Assembly: GCF_013425765.1 (NCBI RefSeq)
Contig: NZ_JACCJZ010000020.1
Span: forward strand, 1 to 64,000
Source of the DNA: Luteimonas deserti
GTDB lineage: Bacteria > Pseudomonadota > Gammaproteobacteria > Xanthomonadales > Xanthomonadaceae
Length of the DNA: 64,000 bases
Direction of reading: 5' to 3'
Within the stretch, counting starts at the first letter, position 1. Each line of letters begins with the position of its first letter. Under the pieces are notes generated by a model. The model was not told where the DNA came from, ran no database searches, and worked only from the letters and a program-made list of their open reading frames with translations. The position numbers and the translations under genes were made by a program. This document shows positions 55,194 through 62,639 of the stretch, one piece after another.

Positions 55194-55520
55194 CTACCGA
55201 CCCGGATTGCCGCCGCGGGGCAGTGACAGCGTGATCCACGCCAGCAGCAGGCAGGCGACGAAGCTTCCGGTCAGATACGACAGCGCACGCAGCGGGGACG
55301 GACCGAAGACCCACAGCGCCTGATCGCAACTGATCGGCCCGGACGCGCGCCACTGCTGGAACCAGGAGGGAGGCGCGAGCGCCTCGACATGCATCAGGCT
55401 CGCACCGGTCGGCAGGCCGATCAGGGCGCACAGTCCCAGCAGCACCAGCATCGCTCGACGCAGGATGTCGCCGGTTGTGGGGTTCCGCTCCCTGGCGCCC
55501 TTTCTATGCGCGCTTCGCAC
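55194..55520 (-). CDS. Small two-helix membrane protein
   Basis: 108 residues with two hydrophobic helices, MLVLLGLCALIGLPTGASL (residues 24-42) and YLTGSFVACLLLAWITLSL (about 80-99). No family was recognised. The GTG start overlaps the end of the upstream glycosylase gene; an ATG 69 bases further in is the alternative start. Function unknown. Confidence 0.6.
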   Translation of the reverse strand: MRSAHRKGARERNPTTGDILRRAMLVLLGLCALIGLPTGASLMHVEALAPPSWFQQWRASGPISCDQALWVFGPSPLRALSYLTGSFVACLLLAWITLSLPRGGNPGR

Positions 55521-56043
55521 GCGCGATCTCGCGCATCACCGGACAGTCGGGGCGGTGGGCGCCCGGGAGGTAGCCAAGGCTCATCAGGAATTCACCGGTG
55601 ATCTCGCCACCGGTAAAGCGGAAGGTCTTCTTGAACAGCTTGACCCAGGAGGCCTTCTCGCGCGGTGCGCCGTCTTCGAGCGCATGCACGTCGAGCCAGT
55701 CCACGAAGCCGCCATGACTGGCGCGCAGGGTCTGGATCACCTGCGCGTTGTGGATCGCCGCATCGATCTTGAGCCGATTGCGGATGATCGAGGCATCCGC
55801 GAGCAGACGCGCGCGATCCCGTTCCCCGTAGGCCGCCACCGTATCGACGTCGAAGCCGTCGTAGGCGGCGCGGAACCCGTCGCGCTTGCGCAGGATGGTT
55901 TCCCAGCTGAGGCCCGCCTGGTTGATCTCCAGCAGCAGGCGCTCGAACAGCACCGCTTCTTCACGCTGCGGAAACCCGTACTCGGTGGCGTGGTAGGACG
56001 CGTGGACGGGGTGCCCCGGGGCGATGTCGCAATAGCCGCTCAT
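55504..56043 (-). CDS. DNA-3-methyladenine glycosylase I-like protein
   Basis: 179 residues, with the Tag family landmark FERLLLEINQAGLSWETILR (substrate-pocket glutamate) and ERDRARLLADASIIRNRLKI. Tag binds zinc through two cysteines and two histidines; here the first cysteine is in SGYCDIAPGH, a histidine in HASYHATEYG and the last pair in GAHRPDCPV. The N-terminus lacks the usual tryptophan-rich RCxW start, so it is a divergent member. It overlaps the small membrane gene after it. Confidence 0.8.
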   Translation of the reverse strand: MSGYCDIAPGHPVHASYHATEYGFPQREEAVLFERLLLEINQAGLSWETILRKRDGFRAAYDGFDVDTVAAYGERDRARLLADASIIRNRLKIDAAIHNAQVIQTLRASHGGFVDWLDVHALEDGAPREKASWVKLFKKTFRFTGGEITGEFLMSLGYLPGAHRPDCPVMREIARAKRA

Positions 56044-56150
56044 CCATGCAGCATAGGCGGGGCGGCCGTGCACCGCCATCGGGTGCGGCACCGGTTGCGT
56101 GGCGCGTCCGCTCCACGCGACCATGCGGCATCCCACGATGGAACCCGTTG

Positions 56151-56606
56151 ATGGACATCGCCCACCGCCGCATCGCCACCGTGCACTTCACCTTGTCCGA
56201 TGCATCCGGCTCGCGCATCGCCACCACCCGTGGGCACGACCCGCTGGTCTACATGCACGGCAGCGGCTCGATCATCCAGGGGCTGGAACGGGCGCTCGAG
56301 GGCCGCTGTGCAGGTGAGACCTTCACCGTCGAGATCCCGCCCGAGCAGGGCTTCGGGCCGCGGCATGAAAGTCTGGTCCAGCGCCTCCCGCGTGACACCT
56401 TCACCGGCAGCAGTGTCCCGGCCGTCGGCGAGAAGCTGCGAGCGCAGACCGAGCGCGGTCCGCTCGACGTGATCGTGACGGCGCTGGACGACGAGACGAT
56501 CACCGTCGACGGCAACAATCCGCTGGCCGGCCGCACCCTGCGCGCGGAGGTGGAGGTGGTGGGCGTGCGCGTGGCCACCCCGCACGAGATCCAGTTCGGC
56601 CTATGA
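56151..56606 (+). CDS. FKBP-type peptidyl-prolyl isomerase
   Basis: 151 residues with a SlyD/FkpB-like fold: VHFTLSDASGSRIATTRGHD, then YMHGSGSIIQGLERALEGRC, which is the proline-isomerase loop, an insert-in-flap region, and VDGNNPLAGRTLRAEVEVVG. No signal peptide, so cytoplasmic. The ATG giving MDIAHRRIATVHFTL was chosen over upstream frames. It converges with the DUF72 gene, the two sharing six bases (CTATGA). Confidence 0.88.
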   Translation: MDIAHRRIATVHFTLSDASGSRIATTRGHDPLVYMHGSGSIIQGLERALEGRCAGETFTVEIPPEQGFGPRHESLVQRLPRDTFTGSSVPAVGEKLRAQTERGPLDVIVTALDDETITVDGNNPLAGRTLRAEVEVVGVRVATPHEIQFGL

Positions 56607-57479
56607 GTGGCGTCCACCCAGGCGGCGGGCGAGGGCCTGGGCATCGAATGGCGCATGCACCTTGGCGTCGTTGTCGAAGTAGCAGTAGACGTCGCGACCC
56701 TGCGCGAGCACCGGGCTGCGCGGCGCGTGGCGTCGGGCATCGCGCGGCTCTCCGCCAGCGGCCCAGCGCATGATCCGCGTGCGCCAGGCGGCGAGCGCCG
56801 CGTCGCCGTAGCCGCTGGTGTAGAGCTCGGTATCGCCGTGCAGCCGGATGTAGACGAAGTCCGCGGTCATGTCCTCCATCACCGGGTAGCGGCCCGCGCT
56901 GTCGGAGACGACCAGGGCCACGCCGTGCCGACGCAGCATGGCGATGCAATCAGGGTCCCGGAAGCTCGGGTGACGCACCTCCAGGGCATGGCGCAGCGGC
57001 CGGCACGGCAGCCGTGGCAGGGCGGTGCGGCCCGTCATCCGCGCACGTTCGCGGCGCACGGCGAGTGCGCGGGCGGCGTCGGTGTCCCGGGGCAGGAGGT
57101 CGAGGAAGGCATCGAGCACAGCGCGCTCGTAACGCAGGGTCGGTGGCAGTTGCCAGAGAAACGGGCCGAGACGATCGTCCAGGGCGAGCACGCCGGACGC
57201 GAAGAAGTTCGCCATCGGCGCAGCGACGTCGCGCAGCCGTTTCGTGTGGGTGAGGAAGCGCGGGCCCTTGATCGCGAACACGAAGCCGTCCGGCACCGCG
57301 TCGCGCCAGGTGCGCCAGCTGGCGGGCGATTGCAGGGAATAGAAGGACCCGTTGATCTCGAGGGTCCGCACACGACGGGCCGCGAACGCGAGCTCGTCGC
57401 GCTGGCGCAGGCCATCGGGATAGAACACCCCGCGCCATGGTGCGTACCGCCATCCGGAAATGCCGACCAGGACTGCCAT
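56601..57479 (-). CDS. DUF72 (YecE-like) protein
   Basis: 292 residues. The N-terminal block VLVGISGWRYAPWRGVFYPD and LEINGSFYSLQSPASWRTW, then RLGPFLWQLPPTLRYERAVL and ALEVRHPSFRDPDCIAML, are characteristic of the DUF72/YecE family, a TIM-barrel-like protein of uncertain function. The ATG start was chosen because the family begins at that point. Its stop overlaps the isomerase stop by six bases. Confidence 0.92.
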   Translation of the reverse strand: MAVLVGISGWRYAPWRGVFYPDGLRQRDELAFAARRVRTLEINGSFYSLQSPASWRTWRDAVPDGFVFAIKGPRFLTHTKRLRDVAAPMANFFASGVLALDDRLGPFLWQLPPTLRYERAVLDAFLDLLPRDTDAARALAVRRERARMTGRTALPRLPCRPLRHALEVRHPSFRDPDCIAMLRRHGVALVVSDSAGRYPVMEDMTADFVYIRLHGDTELYTSGYGDAALAAWRTRIMRWAAGGEPRDARRHAPRSPVLAQGRDVYCYFDNDAKVHAPFDAQALARRLGGRHS

Positions 57480-57591
57480 GGCGCGATGCTGCCGCGATCG
57501 GTCGTCCTCCCGGGTGAAGCCGACACCGATGCTGCCGTCCGCGACCGGCAATCCCGTCCGGCCTCAGCGGCGCCTGCACGTGGCGGCGGGC

Positions 57592-57597
57592 TAGAAT
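57592..57597 (+). promoter_or_regulatory. -10 box giving a leaderless yqgE mRNA
   Basis: TAGAAT lies only 7 bases before the yqgE ATG, so transcription would begin at or next to that ATG. No ribosome-binding sequence is seen before this gene, which is consistent with a leaderless mRNA. The -35 region is not recognisable. Confidence 0.4.
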
Positions 57598-57603
57598 GCC
57601 GTC

Positions 57604-58158
57604 ATGTGGTCTCTCACCTACCAGGTACTGGTCGCGGTGCCCGCGTTGCAGGACCCTGATTTCTCGCGGGCGGTGACGCTCGTCTGCCAGCACGACGACG
57701 ATGGCGCGATGGGCGTCGTGATCAACCGGGCCTCCGAGTACACGCTGGGCGACGTGTTCGAGCAGATGGGCATCGCCCTCCTGGACCGGCGCCTGCACGA
57801 TCTTCCGGTGCTCACCGGCGGCCCTGTGCATCCGGAACGCGGCTTCGTGATCCATGACGGCGAAGGCGGCTGGGATTCCAGCCTCGCGATCGCCGAAGGG
57901 CTGTTCGTCACGACCTCGCGTGACGTGCTGGAGGCGATGGCGGTCGGCGAGGGGCCGGAGAACGCCGTGGTGGCGCTCGGCTGCGCCGGCTGGGGCGCCG
58001 GCCAGCTCGAACAGGAACTCACCCAGACCAGCTGGCTGACCGTGCCGGCGGACCCGCAGCTGCTGTTCGACACGCCGCTCGACGAGCGCTGGCAGGCCGC
58101 CGCGGGGCGCATCGGGGTGGACATGATGCACGTCGCCAGCCACAGCGGCCGGGCATGA
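57604..58158 (+). CDS. YqgE/AlgH family protein
   Basis: 184 residues. YQVLVAVPALQDPDFSRAVT, VCQHDDDGAMGVVINRAS and VLTGGPVHPERGFVIHD are the family hallmarks. Members sit next to ruvX/yqgF in many bacteria and were linked to transcriptional regulation, but the biochemical role is not settled. Its stop overlaps the ruvX start by four bases. Confidence 0.93.
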   Translation: MWSLTYQVLVAVPALQDPDFSRAVTLVCQHDDDGAMGVVINRASEYTLGDVFEQMGIALLDRRLHDLPVLTGGPVHPERGFVIHDGEGGWDSSLAIAEGLFVTTSRDVLEAMAVGEGPENAVVALGCAGWGAGQLEQELTQTSWLTVPADPQLLFDTPLDERWQAAAGRIGVDMMHVASHSGRA

Positions 58159-58631
58159 GCATCGACGCCGCCGGCACGAGCACGATCCGCCGCGACGGCA
58201 CGGTGCTCGGCTTCGATGTCGGTGCGCGCCGGATCGGGGTGGCCGTCGGCAGCGCCTTCGGACACGGCGCACGCGCGCTGGCGGTGATCGACGTGCACGG
58301 CGATCACGTCGACTGGCAGGCGATCGACCGACTGCACAAGGAATGGCGGCCCGACGGCATGGTGGTCGGCGACCCGATGACCCTGGACGGCGGCGATCAG
58401 CCGATCCGCGCCCGTGCGCATGCCTTCGCGCGCGAACTCGCACTGCGATACCGGGCGCCGGTGGTGCTGATGGACGAGCGCGCGAGTTCGATCGAGGCTG
58501 CGCAGCGGTTCGCACTGGATCGCGCCGAGGGGCGACGTCGCCGCCGTGACGCTGCGGCGCTGGACGCGGTGGCTGCGGCCGTGATCGTCGAACGCTGGCT
58601 CGCCTCGCCCGGTGACGCCACCCCGCTGTAG
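58155..58631 (+). CDS. ruvX: Putative pre-16S rRNA nuclease YqgF/RuvX
   Basis: 158 residues with an RNase-H-like fold: the first catalytic aspartate in LGFDVGARRIGVAVG, a middle block MVVGDPMTLDGGDQPIR, DERASSIEA, and a final DAVAAAVIVERWL acid. Homologues finish the 5' end of 16S rRNA. The usual VGLP motif is VGDP here, a small deviation. It overlaps yqgE and precedes pyrB by 64 bases. Confidence 0.9.
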   Translation: MSIDAAGTSTIRRDGTVLGFDVGARRIGVAVGSAFGHGARALAVIDVHGDHVDWQAIDRLHKEWRPDGMVVGDPMTLDGGDQPIRARAHAFARELALRYRAPVVLMDERASSIEAAQRFALDRAEGRRRRRDAAALDAVAAAVIVERWLASPGDATPL

Positions 58632-58695
58632 CACAGGGTCGCCGCCGCGCGTGGTGTGCTGGACAATGCGCCTTCCTGCCGCTCCCGACACCGCA

Positions 58696-59637
58696 ATGTC
58701 CGTCACCTTCGAACCATTCGATTCCAAGGGGCGCCTGCGCCACCTGCTCACCCTCGATGGCATGCCGCGCGACACGCTGGTCGCATTGCTCGATCGTGCG
58801 CAGGCGTTGCTCGACGGCGACGTACGCAATGAGCGGTTGGCCGGGATCGCCATCTGCACGCTGTTCTTCGAGCCGTCGACGCGGACGCGGCTGAGTTTCC
58901 AGCGCGCCGCGCAGCGGCTCGGGGCGGACGTGCTCGGGTTCGACGCCTCCACGTCGTCGACCACCAAGGGCGAAACGGCGCTCGACACCTTCCGCAACAT
59001 CGAAGCGATGGGCGTGCGCGGCTTCGTCGTGCGCCACGCGGCCGACGGCGCCGTCGCGGCGCTGGCGCGGGCGGCCGCGCCGGATGTGGCCGTGCTCAAC
59101 GCCGGCGACGGCCGTACCGCCCATCCCACCCAGGGCCTGCTCGACATGCTGACCCTGCGCCAGGCCAAGGGCGCCGATTTCTCCGGCCTGCGTGTGGCGA
59201 TCGTCGGCGACGTGAAGCACTCGCGTGTCGCCCGAAGCGACCTGCAGGCCCTGCGCACGCTCGGCGCCGGTGAAATCCGCGTCTGCGGACCGGAGCGGCT
59301 GTTGCCCGACGACGGCACCCTCGCGGGCTGCGAGGTCGGCGATGATCTCGACGCCGCGCTCGACGGCGTGGACGCGGTGATGATGCTGCGCCTGCAGCGT
59401 GAGCGCATGGAGGAGGGCCTGGTCGATTCGCTGGAGGATTACCACCGCGATTTCGGCCTGGACGCGCGACGCCTGCGCCGCGCGGCGCCCGATGCGGTGG
59501 TCCTGCATCCCGGGCCGATGAACCGCGGCGTGGAGATCAGCGACGAGGTCGCGGACGGTCCCCAGTCGCTGATCCTGCAGCAGGTGCGCAACGGCGTCGC
59601 GGTTCGCATGGCGGTACTGGAGACGCTGCTGGGCTAG
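58696..59637 (+). CDS. pyrB: Aspartate carbamoyltransferase catalytic subunit
   Basis: Second step of pyrimidine synthesis. The 313 residues contain the carbamoyl-phosphate motif FFEPSTRTRLSFQRAAQRLG, the STTKGETALDT loop, AGDGRTAHPTQGLLDMLTL and VLHPGPMNRGVEISDEVADG. The ATG giving MSVTFEPFDSKGRLRHLL was selected over an earlier frame overlapping ruvX. The order yqgE-ruvX-pyrB is a common gammaproteobacterial cluster. Confidence 0.97.
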   Translation: MSVTFEPFDSKGRLRHLLTLDGMPRDTLVALLDRAQALLDGDVRNERLAGIAICTLFFEPSTRTRLSFQRAAQRLGADVLGFDASTSSTTKGETALDTFRNIEAMGVRGFVVRHAADGAVAALARAAAPDVAVLNAGDGRTAHPTQGLLDMLTLRQAKGADFSGLRVAIVGDVKHSRVARSDLQALRTLGAGEIRVCGPERLLPDDGTLAGCEVGDDLDAALDGVDAVMMLRLQRERMEEGLVDSLEDYHRDFGLDARRLRRAAPDAVVLHPGPMNRGVEISDEVADGPQSLILQQVRNGVAVRMAVLETLLG

Positions 59638-59751
59638 TCGCGCGACGCTGCCGCAGCCGCATGCCTGTGCGCGGTGTGGCCGCGCGTGCACAGGGCCACC
59701 CGGGGCCGCGCCGAAGGAGTATCGTGCGCCGTCCCGAAGACGGCCCCCACG

Positions 59752-61143
59752 ATGTCAGCGTCCGATCCCGCCACGTCCATCCCCGCCCATGCGGCCGCCT
59801 CGCCTGCCCAGGCATTGAAACCGCGGCAACTGGTGATGATGGGATTGGGCAGTGCGATCGGCGCCGGCCTGTTTCTCGGTTCGGGCGTCGGCGTGCAGGC
59901 GGCCGGGCCGGCCGTGCTTCTGTCGTATCTGATCGCCGGGGCCCTGGTGATCGTGGTCATGCACGCCCTGGGCGAGATGGCGGCAGCCAAGCCGGCGAGC
60001 GGCGCCTTCTCGGTGTACGCGGAGGACGCGATGGGCGCGACCGCGGGCGCCACGGTCGGCTGGCTCTGGTGGCTGCAGGTGGTCGTGGTGGTGGCGGCCG
60101 AAGCGGTCGGCGCCGCCGGGCTGCTGGCCACCTTGTGGCCGCAGGTCTCCGTGCCGGGACTGACCCTGGTGTTCATGGCGCTGTTCACCGCGATCAATCT
60201 GCTCGGCGTGCGCAACTTCGGCGAGTTCGAATTCTGGTTCGCGATTCTCAAGGTGATCGCGATCCTGGCCTTCATCGCCGTCGGCGTCGCCCTGCTGTTG
60301 GGCTGGTTGCCCGACGTGCCGTCGCCGCGCGGATCGAACTTCACGGCGCACGGCGGCTTCGCGCCGAACGGAATGATGGGGGTGGGGGCCGCGTTGCTGG
60401 TGGTGGTCTTCGCCTTCGGGGGCACCGAGATCGTCGCCATCGCCGCCGCCGAGACCGCGGATCCCGCGCGCAGCCTGGCCCGCGCGATCCGCACCGTCGC
60501 TTGGCGGATCCTGGTGTTCTATCTGGGGTCGATCGCGGTGATCGTCGCCGTGGTGCCGTGGACCAGCCCGGCGCTGGCCTCGCCGTTCGCGGCCGTGCTG
60601 CAGATCGCCCGCATCCCGGGCGCCGCCACCGCGATCACCCTGGTTGCAGTGATCGCGCTGCTGTCGGCGCTGAACGCCAATCTCTATGGCGCCTCGCGGA
60701 TGATCTGGTCGCTGGCGCGTCGCGGCGAGGCGCCGGCCGTGCTCGGGCGCAGTGACCGGCGCCTGGTGCCGGTCGCGGCCGTGGTGGCCAGCGTGTCGTT
60801 CGGATTCGCCGCGGCCGCACTGGAGCTGCTCTTTCCGCAGCGCGTGCTGCCCACCCTGCTCAACATCGTGGGTGCCACCTGCCTGCTGGTGTGGACGATC
60901 GCCCTGGTGTCCCAGCTGATCCTCCGGCGCCGGGCGGACCGGGCCGGGATCGCGCTGCCGTACCGGATGCGCGCGTTTCCGCTGCCGACACTCGGCGCGC
61001 TCGGCATCCTCGGCCTGATCTTCGCGCTCCTGATCGCCGCGCCCGAGACGCGGACGCAGTTCCTGTCGATGGCGGCGCTGACGCTGGGCATCGCCGCACT
61101 CAGTGCATGGGCACGCCGTCTGCGCACCGCGCCTGCGCACTGA
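59752..61143 (+). CDS. APC-family amino-acid permease
   Basis: 463 residues with about 12 hydrophobic helices. The start LVMMGLGSAIGAGLFLGSGV is the GxG-type helix 1 of the AAT subfamily, followed by ALGEMAAAKPASGAFSVYAE and the FGGTEIVAIAAAETADPARS block (helix 6 region). The subfamily of proton-coupled amino-acid:H+ symporters is likely; the substrate is not readable. GAAGGAG lies upstream but rather far from the chosen ATG. Confidence 0.9.
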   Translation: MSASDPATSIPAHAAASPAQALKPRQLVMMGLGSAIGAGLFLGSGVGVQAAGPAVLLSYLIAGALVIVVMHALGEMAAAKPASGAFSVYAEDAMGATAGATVGWLWWLQVVVVVAAEAVGAAGLLATLWPQVSVPGLTLVFMALFTAINLLGVRNFGEFEFWFAILKVIAILAFIAVGVALLLGWLPDVPSPRGSNFTAHGGFAPNGMMGVGAALLVVVFAFGGTEIVAIAAAETADPARSLARAIRTVAWRILVFYLGSIAVIVAVVPWTSPALASPFAAVLQIARIPGAATAITLVAVIALLSALNANLYGASRMIWSLARRGEAPAVLGRSDRRLVPVAAVVASVSFGFAAAALELLFPQRVLPTLLNIVGATCLLVWTIALVSQLILRRRADRAGIALPYRMRAFPLPTLGALGILGLIFALLIAAPETRTQFLSMAALTLGIAALSAWARRLRTAPAH

Positions 61144-61152
61144 ACTCGTTCG

Positions 61153-61983
61153 TCAGCGACGCTGCGCGAACAGCCACGACCACAGCGCCTCGGTTCGATA
61201 GGCCGCATCCCAGCTGTTGTGGTTGGCGTCGGGGAACTCGGTGTAGCGCACGTCCGCGCCGACGGCACGCAACGCCGCGTGCATGCGCCGCGACTGGTCC
61301 GGGGGCACGACGTCGTCGCGGGCCCCGTGGAAAAGCCAGCTCGGGATGTGGCGCAGGCGCCGCGCGGCGTCGGCGAACGGATCCGCGGCTGCACGCGTGG
61401 AGTCGACCTGCAGGGTGTCGAGATCGGGCCGGGTGCCCGGTGGCGTGATGCCGCCGCACACCGGCACCAGTGCAGCGAAGCGTGCCGGCTCGCGCAAGGC
61501 CAGGGACCAGGTGCCGTACCCGCCGCGCGACATTCCGGTCAGGGCGGTGCGGCTGCGGTCGCCGTCGAACGCATCCGTGGCGGCGTCCAGCGTTGCGAGT
61601 GCCATCGTCGCGGTCTCGCCTTCCCAGGACGTGCCTTCCGGCGATTGGGGGAACACGACGAGCGCGGGGAAGGTGTCCATCCGCGTGCGCAGATAGGGCC
61701 CGAGACCGGCCCGGGTCTGTTGCTCGCCGTCATTGCCGCGCTCGCCGGAGCCGTGCAGGAACAGCACCACCGGCAGCGGACGCGGCGCCGACGCCGCAGG
61801 GACGAAGACCTGGTAGGCGTCACGTCGCTGACCTGAGTGCAGCTCGCGGCGAACGAACCCACCCGCAGTGGTGCGCGTCGCAGGCAGGACGCCGGTGCAT
61901 CCGCCGAGCATCGCGGATGCGCCGGCGAGCGCGACGCCCTGCAGCAGGCGGCGGCGGTTCGAGGATTGCAGAGACGAGGACAT
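61153..61983 (-). CDS. Exported esterase/hydrolase (alpha/beta fold)
   Basis: 276 residues. The start NRRRLLQGVALAGASAMLGG, then a cysteine, combines a twin-arginine-like motif and a lipobox, so it is probably an exported lipoprotein. The catalytic parts are LPVVLFLHGSGERGND (oxyanion region), the nucleophile elbow GMSRGG, and DANHNSWD for the histidine. This resembles feruloyl-esterase-like phospholipase/carboxylesterases; the substrate is unknown. It converges with the permease. Confidence 0.87.
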   Translation of the reverse strand: MSSSLQSSNRRRLLQGVALAGASAMLGGCTGVLPATRTTAGGFVRRELHSGQRRDAYQVFVPAASAPRPLPVVLFLHGSGERGNDGEQQTRAGLGPYLRTRMDTFPALVVFPQSPEGTSWEGETATMALATLDAATDAFDGDRSRTALTGMSRGGYGTWSLALREPARFAALVPVCGGITPPGTRPDLDTLQVDSTRAAADPFADAARRLRHIPSWLFHGARDDVVPPDQSRRMHAALRAVGADVRYTEFPDANHNSWDAAYRTEALWSWLFAQRR

Positions 61984-62002
61984 GAGCGCTCCGGATGGCG
62001 GG

Positions 62003-62632
62003 TCAGGCGAAGGTCCAAAGCGTCAGCGCGAGCAGATGCAAGGCCGACATCGCCAGATAGGACCTACGGTACGACGCCTTGGACCGTTTGTGCCGCAGCA
62101 GCTGCTGCGCGCATCCGGCCGCCGGCCAACCGCCGAGCAGCTCCAGCAGGTGCAAGTGGATTTCCGGCGTGCGCCGCCGACCGCGCTGCGCCGCCTGTTT
62201 GTCGACTGCGTACGCGACGAAGGTCAGCAGATTCAGACCTGCGAACGCGACAAGCGCCCCGGCGGACATGCGTCCGGCGGAGGACGCGATGCCCAGCAGC
62301 GACAGCCAGCCCACGGTCGCGATCCACAGTCCGGTCGGCCCGATCGCGGAACCCGGCGGGGCCGTCGACCGGGTGCGACCATCGCGCGCGGCGTGTCGCC
62401 GCGCCGCGTCCGCGACAGCGGCGACCCGGATCGCACCCCAGCGTCCATCGGGCTGGCGCTGCGGCATGAAGCGCACGCGCACGCCAGCGATCGGCCTGGC
62501 ACCCCGCCGGTCGTAATCGCGTGCATGGAAGAACACGCGCTGCGGCAGGCCGGGCTGCGGATGCTCGGGCGTCAGGAAGCCGAAACCGCGGGCCTCGTTC
62601 CAGCGCTCGATGCGGCCGAATCCGGCGTCCAT
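62003..62632 (-). CDS. Cold-shock-like domain fused to DUF1294 membrane domain
   Basis: 209 residues. The N-terminal third (GFGRIERWNEARGFGFLTPE...RVFFHARDY) is a cold-shock-type RNA/DNA-binding domain, with the RGFGF and FFH RNP-like strands. The C-terminal half has hydrophobic helices (LVAFAGLNLLTFVAYAVDKQ) and the basic DUF1294 pattern RTPEIHLHLLELLGGWPAA and HKRSKASYR. The fusion is a known architecture without an assigned role. It follows the mgtE-like gene on the same strand, 7 bases apart. Confidence 0.85.
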   Translation of the reverse strand: MDAGFGRIERWNEARGFGFLTPEHPQPGLPQRVFFHARDYDRRGARPIAGVRVRFMPQRQPDGRWGAIRVAAVADAARRHAARDGRTRSTAPPGSAIGPTGLWIATVGWLSLLGIASSAGRMSAGALVAFAGLNLLTFVAYAVDKQAAQRGRRRTPEIHLHLLELLGGWPAAGCAQQLLRHKRSKASYRRSYLAMSALHLLALTLWTFA

Positions 62633-62639
62633 CGTGGAC

